Assembly: GCA_044375275.1 (NCBI GenBank)
Contig: JBILMZ010000148.1
Coordinates: 1-8,580 of the forward strand
From: SZUA-430 sp044375275
GTDB taxonomy: Bacteria; Pseudomonadota; Alphaproteobacteria; Micropepsales; Micropepsaceae
Direction: 5' to 3'
DNA length: 8,580 nt
Shown here: positions 7,338 to 8,580 of the stretch, piece after piece
Numbering within the stretch: the first letter of the stretch is position 1
Layout: the number at the start of each line of letters is the position of its first letter
The notes under the pieces: model-generated
What the model saw: the letters and a program-made list of their open reading frames with translations, nothing else
Databases searched by the model: none
What the model was told of the DNA's origin: nothing
Position numbers and translations under genes: made by a program

Positions 7338-7559
7338 ATGGCACGCAGCACCGTCAGGACGGAAATCACAGGCAAGGTCTGGAAGGTCACGGCTTCACCG
7401 GGAGAGAAACTCGCGGAGGACGCGCCGATCGTCATCCTCGAGAGCATGAAGATGGAAATTCCGGTGCATGCCCCGCTGGAGTGCACCGTGCTGGAAATCC
7501 TGGTGAAGGAAGGCGATTCAGTTACGGAAGGTGACCCCGTCGCACACATCGAAAGCTAG
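7338..7559 (+). CDS. Stand-alone mini biotin carboxyl carrier protein
   Basis: A 73-residue protein that is little more than a biotinyl/lipoyl domain (PF00364 type). The biotin site is K38 in E35-S-M-K-M-E-I-P, with the hallmark M-K-M. The flanking hairpin repeats G12-K-V-W-K-V ... G22-E-K-L-A-E-D-A-P and G59-D-S-V-T-E-G-D-P complete the barrel. It lacks the long N-terminal linker and the thumb of the 150-residue fatty-acid AccB. From memory, it resembles in size and sequence the Bacillus YngHB biotin attachment protein, which lies in a cluster with the carboxyltransferase YngE. The gene sits 18 bases after the carboxyltransferase stop, so the pair presumably works as carrier plus transferase; a biotin carboxylase and a biotin ligase (BirA) must come from elsewhere. 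The ATG at 7338 has only a weak upstream GAG-type ribosome site. It is the last gene of the rightward operon. Confidence 0.9.
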   Translation: MARSTVRTEITGKVWKVTASPGEKLAEDAPIVILESMKMEIPVHAPLECTVLEILVKEGDSVTEGDPVAHIES

Positions 7560-7562
7560 CCC

Positions 7563-7580
7563 GGGCGCGCACACACGCCC
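7563..7580 (-). terminator. Possible hairpin between convergent operons
   Basis: In the 21-base gap between the two convergent stop codons, minus-strand RNA can form GGGCGUG / CGCGCCC with a UGUG loop: a seven-pair GC-rich stem with one G-U wobble. On the plus strand the same stem has one C-A mismatch. It begins immediately after the small membrane protein stop. No run of U follows in either direction, so it is not a textbook intrinsic terminator, but its position is where termination of both operons would be expected. Confidence 0.35.
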
Positions 7581-7793
7581 TCAGTGCATGAAGTCGTCAT
7601 TGTCCGCCGGCCCGCCCCGATCGAGGTCCGGAAAGGCCAGGAGGCACACCCCGATCACGAGGCCGATCAGCGCGCCAATGATTCCGGCTTCAAGAGCCTT
7701 GTCCGCCACGGACGCGAACACGCCGCCCAGCAGAACAGCAGGCATTGCGAGTGTGGGGAACGGTCGCAATCCGCGCCGGGGCCGCTTTGCCAC
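7581..7793 (-). CDS. Small two-helix membrane protein, coupled to the lactone oxidase
   Basis: A 70-residue protein that I do not recognise. It starts with a basic, arginine-rich tail (V-A-K-R-P-R-R-G-L-R), followed by two hydrophobic stretches at about 12-30 and 36-54 separated by the charged turn D31-K-A-L-E-A, and ends in an acidic tail (D56-L-D-R-G ... A63-D-N-D-D). The second stretch is glycine-rich (G37-I-I-G-A-L-I-G-L-V-I-G), the sort of pattern that packs helices closely. By the positive-inside rule the N-terminus is cytoplasmic and the hairpin puts both ends there. The frame is open to an ATG at 7850 inside the upstream oxidase gene, but I prefer the GTG at 7793: it has AGGAGG five bases upstream and lies one base after the oxidase stop, so the two genes are translationally coupled. 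Function unknown; it could be an accessory or anchor for the oxidase, or merely a passenger. Confidence 0.7.
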   Translation of the reverse strand: MAKRPRRGLRPFPTLAMPAVLLGGVFASVADKALEAGIIGALIGLVIGVCLLAFPDLDRGGPADNDDFMH

Positions 7794-7794
7794 T

Positions 7795-8580
7795 TCAACC
7801 TCCTGCCAATCCAACGAGATAATCGTTGAGGAACTTTGTGTCCGGATCAAGGCGCTTCCGCAGCGCCTGGAACCGGTCCCACTGCGGATAGACCTTTGAC
7901 AGCGCCTCTGCTTTCAAGGTGTGGATCTTGCCCCAGTGCGGTCGCCCGCCATACTTCCAGAACACAGGTTCCACGGCGTTGAACAGGGGTTCATGGCGCT
8001 GCTTGTTGTACTGATGGACGGATATGGTGACGGCATCGCGTTTGTAAAAGGGGGAAAGCCAGATGTCGTCACCTTTCACGAAGCGGAACTCGATCGGAAA
8101 GACCCCCGCAATTTTCCGGTGCCGGATGACTTCGGCAACCTCGCGAATGCAGTCCACGCCGTTAACGGCAGGCACCGCGTATTCCATTTCGTTGAAGCGG
8201 GTCGTTCGCGGACTGGGGAAAATCTCGTGGCTCCAGCGCGCCCGCGTGCTGGCTCCCATGGCACCGCGCGTGAACAGTCGCTGCAGGGGAGCTGACAGGC
8301 CCGGCAACAGCCTGGCCGCCTGGCACCCGTACTCGAACATTCGCTGGTCAGGGCTGACACGCTCGCCGCGGATCCGCATCTTTTCGCTGTCACAGGGAGG
8401 CGGGACTTCTTCGTCTGTCTCGTCGAGAGACTTCGCGACAACGCCGTCCGCCAGCGGAAACCAGAAGAACTCGAAATGCCGGTGTGCATCGCGCAGGGCA
8501 CCGATCTGGCGCCAGCACTCATCCGCCGGCATCAGCCAGTTATGCTCCTTCAGGCGATAGGCCGGCCGGACATTCAGCGT
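7795..8580 (-). CDS. D-arabinono-1,4-lactone oxidase family flavoprotein (C-terminal part)
   Basis: The last 261 residues of a leftward gene whose 5' end is beyond the window; the frame is open through base 8580, so the ATG at 8532 is internal and not the start. The visible part is the C-terminal substrate domain of the ALO family (PF04030): F-P-I-E-F-R-F-V-K-G-D-D followed by W-L-S-P-F-Y, then Q-Y-N-K, the conserved G-G-R-P-H-W-G-K about 45 residues from the end, and the closing Y-P-Q-W-D-R-F ... R-L-D-P-D-T-K-F-L-N-D-Y-L. Family members (gulonolactone, galactonolactone, arabinonolactone and aldose oxidases) oxidise a sugar lactone or alditol using FAD, often covalently bound. The FAD-binding half, where a flavin-linking histidine would be, is not visible, so neither substrate nor electron acceptor can be assigned. 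Its stop codon lies one base before the start of the small membrane protein. Confidence 0.88.
   Translation of the reverse strand, partial: TLNVRPAYRLKEHNWLMPADECWRQIGALRDAHRHFEFFWFPLADGVVAKSLDETDEEVPPPCDSEKMRIRGERVSPDQRMFEYGCQAARLLPGLSAPLQRLFTRGAMGASTRARWSHEIFPSPRTTRFNEMEYAVPAVNGVDCIREVAEVIRHRKIAGVFPIEFRFVKGDDIWLSPFYKRDAVTISVHQYNKQRHEPLFNAVEPVFWKYGGRPHWGKIHTLKAEALSKVYPQWDRFQALRKRLDPDTKFLNDYLVGLAGG
7799..7804 (-). promoter_or_regulatory. Ribosome binding site AGGAGG inside the end of the lactone oxidase gene
   Basis: A perfect AGGAGG on the minus strand overlaps the final glycine codons of the oxidase and lies five bases before the GTG of the small membrane protein. It decides the 70-residue start over the longer open frame and makes translational coupling likely. 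Confidence 0.7.

Noticed and set aside
7794..7850. Longer 89-residue version of the small membrane protein starting at ATG 7850
   Set aside because: It would overlap the conserved C-terminus of the lactone oxidase by over 50 bases, while the GTG at 7793 has a perfect AGGAGG at ideal spacing.
1..8580. Phage defence, toxin-antitoxin, mobile or CRISPR-like system
   Set aside because: No direct repeat arrays, transposase, integrase, nuclease or toxin-like genes were seen on either strand; nearly all sequence is accounted for by metabolic and transport genes.

Overview
This is a GC-rich window (codons mostly end in G or C) from what looks like the chromosome of an alphaproteobacterium. The main reason is a complete, divergently read AapJQMP-type general L-amino acid ABC transporter next to a proteobacterial-type cystathionine beta-lyase, together with a stand-alone hisI that carries no hisE fusion. 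Both edges cut genes. I see no mobile element, tRNA, rRNA, CRISPR array or phage-like gene, and base composition looks even throughout.

Layout. Bases 1-68 (minus) hold the first 22 codons of an exported protein with a clear signal peptide. Bases 145-4189 (minus) form the tightly packed aapJ-aapQ-aapM-aapP operon: periplasmic binding protein, two large permease subunits and the ATPase, with gaps of 3 and 2 bases and then a 4-base overlap. An 89-base divergent control region (4190-4278) separates aapJ from a rightward operon at 4279-7559: metC (cystathionine beta-lyase), hisI (phosphoribosyl-AMP cyclohydrolase), an acyl-CoA carboxylase carboxyltransferase subunit and a 73-residue biotin carrier protein. 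A leftward pair meets this operon head-on: the C-terminal 261 residues of an aldonolactone oxidase (ALO family flavoenzyme, running off the right edge) and a 70-residue two-helix membrane protein whose GTG start follows the oxidase stop by one base.

How the genes work together. The left half is one transport machine that imports amino acids from the periplasm. The right operon mixes methionine biosynthesis, histidine biosynthesis and a biotin-dependent carboxylation module. The first three genes are coupled with no gap, so they are probably co-transcribed, but no shared pathway is evident. The carboxylase module is incomplete here: there is a carboxyltransferase and a carrier, but no biotin carboxylase.

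Most of the window is ordinary, well-conserved metabolism, and I find no convincing evidence of a wholly new system. The points most worth a second look are the carboxyltransferase/mini-carrier pair with altered C-domain active-site positions, and the small membrane protein coupled to the lactone oxidase.
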